In this document: piece by piece, positions 7,543-13,800 of the stretch
Layout: each line of letters begins with the position of its first letter
How positions within the stretch are numbered: the stretch's first letter is position 1
Source of the DNA: an uncultured Sulfurovum sp.
Lineage (GTDB): Bacteria; Campylobacterota; Campylobacteria; Campylobacterales; Sulfurovaceae
Reading direction: 5' to 3'
Assembly: GCA_902727905.1 (NCBI GenBank)
Contig: CACVAR010000322.1
Location: 1 to 16,631 of the forward strand
Length of the DNA: 16,631 bases
Notes under the pieces: generated by a model
Seen by the model: only the letters and a program-made list of their open reading frames with translations
Told to the model about the DNA's origin: nothing
Database searches by the model: none
Translations under genes and position numbers: made by a program

Positions 7543-7983
7543 CTATTTCTCCTTTCCAAACATCAGGTGGTCAAGAGAAAACTTCCCTGCACCAAACGAA
7601 GCAAATAGAGCTAAAAATAAAAAATAATAGAGAGGTATTTCAAAACCGTTATTAGCTACAGAAAAACCATGACCAATATGCACTATCAATATAGCCACCA
7701 ACATAATCACCATGAGAGGAATGGCTATCAAACGCGTAAAAAGACCAAATAACAATAAAAGTACAGCTAATATCTCTATCGAAGCCACAAGAAAAGAAGC
7801 TAAAGTAGCAAAAGGAATCCCCAATGAGCCAAACCAAGCTGAGGTACTTTCAAAATTTGACCATTTGAGTAAAGAGGGATTATAAAAACCATATGCCAAA
7901 GCCACTCTTGCTAAGAGCAAAGAGAGGCTTTCAAAGTATTTAAGTAATACTGTTAATTCTAAATAAGATTCTTTTAGCTGCAT
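7543..7983 (-). CDS. DoxX family membrane protein (second tandem copy)
   Basis: 146 residues from ATG 7983, preceded by AAGGA with an 8-base spacer; an ATG at 8001 would overlap the previous gene. There are four hydrophobic helices in the DoxX pattern, with ARVALAYGFYNPSLLKW in helix one, SLGIPF before helix two, and LFGLFTRLIAIPL before helix three. The C-terminus has NNGFEIPLYYFLFL followed by GAGKFSLDHLMF. DoxX proteins are small inner-membrane proteins linked to quinone/thiol redox functions, and a DoxX protein accompanies HvfA-type copper-binding peptides (HvfD). This copy is close to the upstream one over nearly all its length, with only one base between them, so it arose by tandem duplication. 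The downstream flavoenzyme gene is translationally coupled to it. Confidence 0.92.
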   Translation of the reverse strand: MQLKESYLELTVLLKYFESLSLLLARVALAYGFYNPSLLKWSNFESTSAWFGSLGIPFATLASFLVASIEILAVLLLLFGLFTRLIAIPLMVIMLVAILIVHIGHGFSVANNGFEIPLYYFLFLALFASFGAGKFSLDHLMFGKEK

Positions 7984-7984
7984 C

Positions 7985-8422
7985 TTATTTTTCCTTTCCA
8001 AAAATCAAATGGTCAAGTGAATATTTACCAGCTCCATGAGCTGTAAAAATAAACAAAAATAACATATAGTAAAGAGGTATTTCAAAACCGTTGTCTCCAG
8101 CTGAAAAACCATGAGCAAAGTGTACCGTAGCAATGGCAACAATCATCGTCACAATAAGGGGTATTGAAATAAGTCTGGTAAACAATCCTAGTGTTAACAA
8201 CAGTACCCCTAAAAGTTCCGTTGTGGCTGCCATGTAAGCGTTAAGTGTGGGAAAAGGAATGCCCAAAGAGCCAAACCATGTGGCAATACCATCAATGTCT
8301 TTCCATTTGTTAATAGCAGGTTCATAAAAACCATAAGCAATAATAAGTCGTGCAAATAGTAATGAAGTAGATTGAAAATTTGTGAGAATATCTTTAATAA
8401 ATTTATGAGTAGTTTGTAACAT
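7985..8422 (-). CDS. DoxX family membrane protein (first tandem copy)
   Basis: 145 residues with AAGGA six bases before the ATG. It has the same four-helix DoxX layout as its neighbour: LIIAYGFYEPAINKW, then WFGSLGIPFPTLNAY, then LGLFTRLISIPL and NGFEIPLYYMLFL, with the shared ending GKYSLDHLIFGKEK. It lacks a signal peptide beyond the first TM helix and should sit in the inner membrane. It is the first gene after the EGKCG peptide, from which a hairpin separates it. In HvfABCD- and bufferin-type copper-peptide operons a DoxX protein is a standard member, which supports a role in maturing, exporting or recycling the peptide or its redox state. Which of the two copies does what is not visible from sequence. 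Confidence 0.93.
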   Translation of the reverse strand: MLQTTHKFIKDILTNFQSTSLLFARLIIAYGFYEPAINKWKDIDGIATWFGSLGIPFPTLNAYMAATTELLGVLLLTLGLFTRLISIPLIVTMIVAIATVHFAHGFSAGDNGFEIPLYYMLFLFIFTAHGAGKYSLDHLIFGKEK

Positions 8423-8513
8423 TGGTGTTCCTTATTTTTAAAGAGATGAAGACCATCATAGTCTTTTAAGTCTAAAAATTAAAAGAGCATAATGATTAAT
8501 TATATGAAAGCAA

Positions 8514-8540
8514 TAGAGGTGTGTGGGAGAAGCACCTCTA
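8514..8540 (-). terminator. Intercistronic hairpin between the EGKCG peptide and the DoxX genes
   Basis: The arms TAGAGGTG (8514-8521) and CACCTCTA (8533-8540) form an 8-bp perfect stem with an 11-base loop. On the minus strand the stem is followed by TTGCTTTC, a broken T-run. This fits a partial terminator or a 3'-end stabiliser for the peptide mRNA, giving far more peptide than membrane protein. Confidence 0.55.
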
Positions 8541-8562
8541 GCATTGAAATTATGGCTAGTGG

Positions 8563-8745
8563 CTATTTACCACCACATTTTCCTTCACCACATTTTGATG
8601 CTGGTTTATCTGAACCACATTTACCCTCACCACACTTGGCTGGTTTTTCAGTTGTACAGTTATTCTCTCCTGCAACTAACATACTTGTTGTACTAAACGC
8701 TGCTAACGTAAATAATACTGCAAATCCTAACATAAGCTTTTTCAT
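8563..8745 (-). CDS. HvfA-like secreted peptide with two EGKCG motifs (putative modified copper-binding peptide)
   Basis: 60 residues. A Sec signal peptide runs from residue 1 to about 25 (MKK, a hydrophobic core, then LVAG). The mature part has Cys at 30, 38, 43, 52 and 57. It contains two copies of KCGEGKCG (37-44 and 51-58), separated by SDKPAS. The EGKCG motif is the site where the MNIO enzyme HvfB converts Cys to oxazolone/thioamide pairs in HvfA of Haemophilus, creating a copper-binding peptide. The adjacent DoxX genes match that family's operons, but no DUF692 or partner gene lies in this window. AAAGGA precedes the ATG with a 6-base spacer. An unmodified thiol-rich metal buffer is the alternative. 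Confidence 0.82.
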   Translation of the reverse strand: MKKLMLGFAVLFTLAAFSTTSMLVAGENNCTTEKPAKCGEGKCGSDKPASKCGEGKCGGK

Positions 8746-8798
8746 TTTTTGTCCTTTAAGAAATTTGGTTTAGAACTTAAATTAACTGTTCTATTAGT

Positions 8799-8804
8799 AG
8801 TATA
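8799..8804 (-). promoter_or_regulatory. -10 element of the EGKCG peptide promoter
   Basis: On the minus strand this reads TATACT, 53 bases before the peptide ATG. No recognisable -35 is found at the expected distance (8822-8827), which is typical of activator-dependent promoters. The direct repeats at 8834-8855 lie just upstream of the -35 position. Confidence 0.5.
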
Positions 8805-8833
8805 GATAAAGAAATGAAATAAAGAATATACAG

Positions 8834-8855
8834 TTCATAAACAATTCATTAACAA
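8834..8855 (+). promoter_or_regulatory. Tandem 11-bp direct repeats, candidate OmpR-family operator
   Basis: TTCATAAACAA (8834-8844) is followed at once by TTCATTAACAA (8845-8855), differing at one base. Two abutting half-sites one helical turn apart is the usual binding geometry for OmpR/PhoB-family regulators. The site sits immediately after the kinase gene's stop and just upstream of the -35 position of the peptide promoter, as expected for an activator. The neighbouring OmpR-type regulator is the obvious candidate ligand. Confidence 0.55.
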
Positions 8856-8857
8856 GA

Positions 8858-10093
8858 CTATTTTTTTCTAAACTCAATCGAAAAACAATGCATCCCATCC
8901 ATAAATCTATAGGCAAAAGTATAGTCATGACGATTCACAATACCATCCACAATGTAAAGTCCTAAGCCCATACCTTCTAAACTGTGTTGGGTTAAGTCCC
9001 GTTCATAGGCATTCATGTATTTGCTAATGCCTTCTTTAAAAGGCGTTCCACTGTTTTTAATGCTTAAACGGTTGTTTGCAAAGCCTATGTAAACAGGTTT
9101 GGCATCTTTATATTTAAATGCATTGTCCAAAAGATTTTTAATAACATAGGTAAAAAGTTTAAAGTCCACCTCCACACGTTCAACCCCCACACTAATCTCA
9201 AACTCATCACGATGAATGTCTAACATATCAATCGCCTGATCGACAAGGTCAATCACAGCATACGTTTTTAAATCCAACTCTAAACTCTTCTCACTCAAAG
9301 ACTCCACCCGTGCAAAGTCATCCAAATGTCCTTGCATCTGGTCAAAAAGGTCTTCGAGTAAGCGTTTGTCTTTTGCTTCACCCTCTATGAAGTGCATAAG
9401 CATCTTTCCTTTAGAAATAGGGGTTTTGAGTTCATGCATGACATTTCGTAAAAATAAGGCCCTACTTTTTTCCAAAGCTTGAGTTCGTTTAACACTGGCA
9501 TCAAAAGCATTGGCAACTTGTGCAACCTCATCAGTTCCTTCTATATGAATGTTTATGTCTTTCTCACCATTGGCAAAACGTTGTATCTGTACATATAGCT
9601 CTTGTAAAGGGTTAATGGACGAAGAGATAAACCTAAACAGCATCAGTAGTAAAACAAAAAGAAAAATAGCGATAATCCCAATATAGAGCTTGTAAGGTGT
9701 CATCGGTTCATCACTACGATAGTAATACATACTATCCATCTTGTAAGCATAATAACAATGCATCTCATAAACATAAATGCCAATGTCACCTGACTGTAAA
9801 GTTTTACGAAACAACTCATCTTCTATAAAAGGAACCCCTTTTTCTTCAACCTCTTTCATTTTAGAACCACCCACAGGGGTAAGTTGATGTTTTTGGATGT
9901 ACTTTTCAAAGTCATCTTTAGAAGGATGTTTTGTAAAAAGTAGGTCATAGAGCATCACAGCCCGATAGACTTCATTTTTCTTGTCAAGATAAACAGAGAG
10001 TTGCAAAGCTAAGAGTGTAGCGACAATGAGAAGTACCCCAGCAATAGCTCCTACCAAACGTGCTGAAAAAATAATGGATTTAGTTTTCAACAA
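8858..10093 (-). CDS. ArsS-like membrane sensor histidine kinase
   Basis: 411 residues from a TTG at 10093 with AGGA 7 bases upstream; the gene overlaps the regulator gene by 14 bases. TM1 is at about 12-34 and a periplasmic sensor domain at 35-134. TM2 is at about 135-157, followed by a HAMP linker to about 205. The phospho-His is H220 in VMHELKTP, and the HATPase domain has N-box NLLDNAFKYKD and G2 loop EGMGLGL. The G1 motif is SIKNSG rather than DxGxG, which I regard as usual for the Campylobacterota ArsS-type kinases. The end of the sensor domain (residues 108-125) holds Met111, His112, Cys113, Met119 and Met122 among many Tyr residues, a possible metal site. Autophosphorylation and transfer to D53 of the partner regulator are expected. 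Its position before the EGKCG peptide suggests it senses a metal or redox stress; that link is inference. Confidence 0.92.
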   Translation of the reverse strand: MLKTKSIIFSARLVGAIAGVLLIVATLLALQLSVYLDKKNEVYRAVMLYDLLFTKHPSKDDFEKYIQKHQLTPVGGSKMKEVEEKGVPFIEDELFRKTLQSGDIGIYVYEMHCYYAYKMDSMYYYRSDEPMTPYKLYIGIIAIFLFVLLLMLFRFISSSINPLQELYVQIQRFANGEKDINIHIEGTDEVAQVANAFDASVKRTQALEKSRALFLRNVMHELKTPISKGKMLMHFIEGEAKDKRLLEDLFDQMQGHLDDFARVESLSEKSLELDLKTYAVIDLVDQAIDMLDIHRDEFEISVGVERVEVDFKLFTYVIKNLLDNAFKYKDAKPVYIGFANNRLSIKNSGTPFKEGISKYMNAYERDLTQHSLEGMGLGLYIVDGIVNRHDYTFAYRFMDGMHCFSIEFRKK

Positions 10094-10754
10094 AACGATA
10101 TCCTATCCCTCTTACAGTTTGTATAAATGTATCATATTTATGAGGGTCAAGTTTTTTACGTATACGTCCTATGAGAATGTTGATGCTCTCTACGCCAGAA
10201 TCAAAACGATGGGAGTCAATGCTGTTTGCAATCTCTTCACGGCTTACTGTATTTCCTATACGTTTAATCAGCAGTTTTAGTATCTCGTACTCTGCAAGAG
10301 TTAACTTTAGAACTTCTTCATCAAAAACTATCTGTGTTGAATCCTCATCAACTTTAAAACGACTACTGGCTACCTTTTCTGCTTTTACTGAGCCTTCTCT
10401 TTTAAATATGCTCTTAATACGTGCTAAAAGTTCTCTAGGCGAATAAGGTTTTGGGAGGTAGTCATCAGCACCATTTTCAAAGCCTACCAATTTATCATCT
10501 AAGTCAGATCGTGCTGAAGAGATAACAATATAAATATCTGTAATCTCTCTTATCTTAACACACAAGTCCAAACCATCCATTTCAGGTAAAGACAAATCTA
10601 AAATGATGAGGTCAAACTTTTCCAACTCTAATAAAGCAAGAGCTTGAGAGGGACGAATGACATGGGACACTTCTAGTTCTTGTTCTACCAAAAAACGTTG
10701 TAAGAGTTCAGCCATCTGCTCATCATCTTCTATTAAAAGTATTTTTTTTCGCAT
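10080..10754 (-). CDS. OmpR-family response regulator (partner of the ArsS-like kinase)
   Basis: 224 residues. The receiver domain spans about 3-115 with acidic residues in LLIEDDE, phosphoacceptor D53 in LIILDLSLPEMDG, and the conserved Lys in LPKPYSP. The winged-helix DNA-binding domain covers about 130-222 and ends in the typical IRKKLDPH...TVRGIGYRF. AAGGA sits 7 bases before the ATG. It is first in an apparent operon with the kinase and should bind tandem 11-bp half-sites; such repeats are found before the peptide gene and, in weaker form, before this gene. Among Campylobacterota regulators it is closest in layout to ArsR/CrdR-type regulators, but I do not assign a name. Confidence 0.94.
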   Translation of the reverse strand: MRKKILLIEDDEQMAELLQRFLVEQELEVSHVIRPSQALALLELEKFDLIILDLSLPEMDGLDLCVKIREITDIYIVISSARSDLDDKLVGFENGADDYLPKPYSPRELLARIKSIFKREGSVKAEKVASSRFKVDEDSTQIVFDEEVLKLTLAEYEILKLLIKRIGNTVSREEIANSIDSHRFDSGVESINILIGRIRKKLDPHKYDTFIQTVRGIGYRFVEN

Positions 10755-10779
10755 CTTAAATTCCTTCTCTATAAACGTT

Positions 10780-10785
10780 AGTATA
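10780..10785 (-). promoter_or_regulatory. -10 element of the regulator/kinase operon
   Basis: On the minus strand this reads TATACT, 25 bases before the regulator's ATG, identical to the -10 of the peptide promoter. No good -35 is visible at 10803-10808. Confidence 0.45.
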
Positions 10786-10803
10786 CATTAATATGAAAAA
10801 CAA

Positions 10804-10825
10804 TGCATAAACAGTTTATTGTAGG
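10804..10825 (+). promoter_or_regulatory. Weak tandem half-sites upstream of the regulator gene (possible autoregulation)
   Basis: TGCATAAACAG (10804-10814) matches the first half-site of the peptide operator at 9 of 11 bases. The next 11 bases, TTTATTGTAGG, match the second half-site mainly in the TTxATT part. The site lies between the divergent regulator and DUF1176 genes, 18 bases beyond the regulator -10. Confidence 0.3.
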
Positions 10826-10841
10826 TTAATGAATTAAATCT

Positions 10842-10847
10842 TATAAT
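10842..10847 (+). promoter_or_regulatory. Candidate -10 element of the DUF1176 gene
   Basis: A perfect TATAAT lies 28 bases before the ATG at 10876, in the divergent intergenic region. The context is AT-rich, so other positions cannot be excluded. Confidence 0.45.
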
Positions 10848-10875
10848 AATTTATTATAAATAAAGGAAATAAATA

Positions 10876-11916
10876 ATGTATATGAAAAAAATTATTTTTA
10901 CTGTATTACTCATAAGTACACAACTTTTAGAAGCCATCTCTTTTTCTCATCACGATTGGGAAGTGGTTTGTGACAACACTAATACCTGTCGCATTGTAGG
11001 GTATTCGACTTATTACACCCCACTCCCTGTTACGGTTCTCTTAACCATTAAAGCTGGAGCCAAACAAAAGATTAATGCCAAAGTACAATTAGGAAGTTTT
11101 GGAGAAGAGACAGAGAACGTATTCTCTAAACTCCCTTCTAACTTTAAACTTAACATGCTTATAAATGACAAAAGTTATGGGTACGTCACCATCAGTAAAA
11201 ATGAGCTTATATCTCCCCTATCACAACAACAAACTACAGTGCTACTAAACTCTTTAAAAACAACAAGTAACATTGTGTGGAAAATAAAAGAACATACTTG
11301 GAAACTCTCAGACAAAGGCTCATCTGCTGTGCTACTCAAAGTTGATGAGTTTCAAAAACGTCTTAATACCACAGGGGCTTTGTATAAAAAAGGGAAACAA
11401 AGTGAAAAGTCTGTTCTAGCCCCAAAACCTATACCCATCATTCATGCTCCAAGGCTTAGTAGTAGCAAAGAGATACAATTAAATCCACTACTAATGGGTC
11501 AACTCAACAAAGAGCTTACTTTAAATAAAAATGATTGTTATGACATAGAGCAACTTGACAAAAAAGTCACACTTTATCAACTCTCAAATAACAAGCTTTT
11601 AGCCACAAAAGCATGTTGGATGGCTGCCTATAACTATGGGTCTGCTTATTGGGTTATAAACAAACAAGCACCATTTAAACCTCAACTCATTAGCACAGAG
11701 GCAAATGAGTATGCTCTTAATGAAAATAATATCGGTACTCTGAGTGCCAGTCATAAAGGACGAGGTATTGGTGATTGTTTTTCACATGCAAGTTGGGTTT
11801 GGAATGGCAAGACATTTCAACAAAGCTATGTAGGTAGTACTGGACAATGCCGTGCCATTGCTGGTGGTGGTGCATGGAATTTACCAACTTTACTTACAAA
11901 CATAAAAAGAAAATAA
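10876..11916 (+). CDS. DUF1176 domain periplasmic protein
   Basis: 346 residues with a signal peptide at about 1-20 (MYMKK, a hydrophobic core, then LEA). AAGGA precedes the ATG by 8 bases. The mature start HHDWEVVCDNTNTCRIVGY, with Cys32 and Cys38, is the DUF1176 hallmark 'W.laCDNtrTCra.GY'. The C-terminus has the matching GRGIGDC, then WVWNGK and STGQCRAIAGGGAW; the paired Cys residues are likely disulphides. The family is widespread in proteobacterial periplasms and has no established function. It is divergent from the regulator/kinase operon and shares its upstream region, so it might be controlled by the same regulator, although the operator-like repeats are weak here. Confidence 0.9.
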   Translation: MYMKKIIFTVLLISTQLLEAISFSHHDWEVVCDNTNTCRIVGYSTYYTPLPVTVLLTIKAGAKQKINAKVQLGSFGEETENVFSKLPSNFKLNMLINDKSYGYVTISKNELISPLSQQQTTVLLNSLKTTSNIVWKIKEHTWKLSDKGSSAVLLKVDEFQKRLNTTGALYKKGKQSEKSVLAPKPIPIIHAPRLSSSKEIQLNPLLMGQLNKELTLNKNDCYDIEQLDKKVTLYQLSNNKLLATKACWMAAYNYGSAYWVINKQAPFKPQLISTEANEYALNENNIGTLSASHKGRGIGDCFSHASWVWNGKTFQQSYVGSTGQCRAIAGGGAWNLPTLLTNIKRK

Positions 11917-11922
11917 TTTTTT

Positions 11923-11947
11923 AACCCTATTTTTTAAAAATGGGGTT
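11923..11947 (+). terminator. Hairpin between the DUF1176 gene and mltB
   Basis: AACCCTATTTTT (11923-11934) pairs with AAAAATGGGGTT (11936-11947) through 12 pairs including one T-G wobble, with almost no loop. T-rich DNA precedes and follows it. It may end DUF1176 transcription. Its right arm contains the GGGG that would be the ribosome site of the mltB start at 11953, so it could also limit mltB translation. Confidence 0.5.
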
Positions 11948-11952
11948 TAAAT

Positions 11953-13008
11953 ATGATATTATTAAATATGAATTATATAAAACTACTAAGCCTAACCCTA
12001 CTTACCACCTTTACGCTCCAAGCAACTGAACCCCAAGAGCCACTACCTCCTGTTCCTTATGACTTTTTAGCCAAAAAAAATGTCAAAAAATTTATAAATA
12101 TGATGGTCAAAAAAAACAAGTTCAAGCGAAGCTATATGGAAGAGGTTTTAGGAAATGCCATGTTAGACCAAGAAACCCTTGACCGTTACGTTGGTAAATA
12201 CAAACCAGGAAGCACCAACGGAACATGGGAACGTTATAAAATGAATGTCTTAAATGAAGAGAGCATGGCACTTGCCCTAGAGTTTAAGAAAAACTATTAC
12301 ACAACATTACAACGTGCTGAAGATGAATATAACATTGACATGGACTACATTGTAGGTTTTTTAGGGGTAGAAAGCAAGTATGGAACTTTTACAGGTGACT
12401 TTCGCGTACTTGACTCTTTAGCAACTTTAGGTTTTCATAAGAACCGTATGCACAAATGGTTCAATGCTGAACTAAAAAACCTCTTCTTACTTATGCGTGA
12501 AGAAAACCGAGACATCTACACTCAATACGGCTCATTCGCAGGAGCAATGGGAGCTGTACAACAAATGCCTTCCATCCAAAGACGTTTTGCTGTAGATTAC
12601 AATGGTGATGGAATCAAAGATCCATGGGATTTAGAAGACTCTATTGGGATTATTGCAAAATTTATGCACAAAAAAGGTTGGGTAAAAGGTGCTGTCGTTG
12701 CAGCCCCTACCAACTTTTCAGGCACACGTTTTAAAAAGCTGAAAACTTCTCATAAAAAGAAATACTCTGTTAGCTACCTAAAAAAACATGGTATCCATGC
12801 TACGGAGCCTTTTTATGAATCTAAAGCCTATTTATTAAAAAACCGTAACGACACCCACGATGATATTTGGTTAGGAGGAAGTAACTTTAGAGTACTCACC
12901 AAGTACAACAACTCAACCTCTTATGGTATGGCAATTCACCTTATTGCAGAGCATGTCAAAAACTTTATACCTGAAAATGACAATACCCTTGTTAGCTTTC
13001 AAGAATAA
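11953..13008 (+). CDS. mltB: MltB-type lytic murein transglycosylase
   Basis: 351 residues from ATG 11953; ATG 11968 gives a neater signal peptide (MNYIKLLSLTLLTTFTLQA) and is an alternative start. The SLT_2/MltB domain carries the catalytic Glu140 in GFLGVESKYGTF, followed by LDSLATLGF. Next come GSFAGAMGAVQQMPS and the calcium-site-like DYNGDGIKDPWD. The C-terminus has the family's NNSTSYGMAIHLIAEHV. It cleaves the MurNAc-GlcNAc bond of peptidoglycan in the periplasm, making 1,6-anhydro ends. The signal region ends in LQA rather than a lipobox, so this copy is probably soluble or loosely associated, unlike lipid-anchored E. coli MltB. It follows the DUF1176 gene by 36 bases. Confidence 0.93.
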   Translation: MILLNMNYIKLLSLTLLTTFTLQATEPQEPLPPVPYDFLAKKNVKKFINMMVKKNKFKRSYMEEVLGNAMLDQETLDRYVGKYKPGSTNGTWERYKMNVLNEESMALALEFKKNYYTTLQRAEDEYNIDMDYIVGFLGVESKYGTFTGDFRVLDSLATLGFHKNRMHKWFNAELKNLFLLMREENRDIYTQYGSFAGAMGAVQQMPSIQRRFAVDYNGDGIKDPWDLEDSIGIIAKFMHKKGWVKGAVVAAPTNFSGTRFKKLKTSHKKKYSVSYLKKHGIHATEPFYESKAYLLKNRNDTHDDIWLGGSNFRVLTKYNNSTSYGMAIHLIAEHVKNFIPENDNTLVSFQE

Positions 13009-13033
13009 TATAATTCACTAATATTATCAATGG

Positions 13034-13055
13034 CACTTCTTTTTTCCAAGAAGTG
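13034..13055. terminator. Convergent terminator hairpin
   Basis: The arms CACTTCTT (13034-13041) and AAGAAGTG (13048-13055) form an 8-bp perfect stem with a six-base loop. It lies between the 3' ends of mltB and the minus-strand SH3-like gene and could serve both. T-runs are short on both sides. Confidence 0.55.
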
Positions 13056-13077
13056 ACTTTATCTATCCCTCTACTAC

Positions 13078-13791
13078 CTAATCCCCTTCATACATCAAAC
13101 AACCAAGAGGCTTCCCTTTTTGTTGCATATACCCAGCAGAAGAACGAACCCAACCGACTAAGCCAAAAGAAGTTTGTACCAAATAATCTTTAGAATCATT
13201 CATCTCAGACTCAACTGCTGTAAATGCATTTAACAAGACTTTGACTTTTTTTCCTTTTGGTATTTTGGCAACAATACTTCCTTTACCACCTTGTTGTGAA
13301 TAAAGTGTGGCTAGAGCCGATGTTTCACATTCCATATTAACAGAAAGAAAAGCTTGTTTTAGTTCTTTAACACCACTTTTTGTAATTTGAAATTTTCTTT
13401 TTACTTCATAATCTTGATTGGTTCTATTAGAGATATAAATGGTTCCTGATTGAGAAACAAAAACACTTTCACCTGCAATCATTGTCTCTTTACCCTTATA
13501 TTTAAAAACAAAAGAAAAATCATCACTTGCTCCAGGGTCTATAGAGAGTTGAAGTGCTTCACCCTTAATTGTTAAAAACATTGTTTTCACAGGAGCATAA
13601 GCATTTTTATCTTTTATCTCTTTAATTTTCATCTCCTTGGTTAATTTAGGAGAGATAAAAACCATCATATCATCAAGAATATATTGCTTATACTCTTTAA
13701 ATGACTCAGGTTTTTTAAACTCACTTTCACCAAAGAGTAATGTTGTAAAAAACATCGTCAAAGCTGATACTATTAGAATTGTTTTTTTCAT
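13078..13791 (-). CDS. Periplasmic protein with C-terminal SH3-like domain
   Basis: 237 residues with a signal peptide at about 1-21 (MKKTILIVSALTMFFTTLLFG). AAGGA lies 5 bases before the ATG. The middle part (about 25-155) is not recognised and looks beta-rich. Residues 160-230 match a bacterial SH3 domain: TLYSQQGGKGSIVAKIPKGK, then VKVLLN and FGLVGWVRSSAGY. Such domains often bind peptidoglycan or mediate protein contacts. It lies 9 bases after the DUF3298 gene in the same direction, so the two form an operon of envelope proteins. A cell-wall role is inferred only from the domain. Confidence 0.8.
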   Translation of the reverse strand: MKKTILIVSALTMFFTTLLFGESEFKKPESFKEYKQYILDDMMVFISPKLTKEMKIKEIKDKNAYAPVKTMFLTIKGEALQLSIDPGASDDFSFVFKYKGKETMIAGESVFVSQSGTIYISNRTNQDYEVKRKFQITKSGVKELKQAFLSVNMECETSALATLYSQQGGKGSIVAKIPKGKKVKVLLNAFTAVESEMNDSKDYLVQTSFGLVGWVRSSAGYMQQKGKPLGCLMYEGD

Positions 13792-13800
13792 ATTAATCCT

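Noticed and set aside
8573..8635. CRISPR-like or satellite repeat in the peptide gene
   Set aside because: The two repeat units are coding duplications of the KCGEGKCG motif in one frame; there are only two copies and no leader or cas genes.
8492..8773. Plus-strand open frame antisense to the EGKCG peptide
   Set aside because: Its repeats (PSPHF-like) are the reverse reading of the KCGEGKCG units, and the minus-strand peptide has a signal peptide, ribosome site and known motif.
10026..10446. Plus-strand open frames over the regulator/kinase junction
   Set aside because: Both strands are explained by the conserved regulator and kinase on the minus strand.
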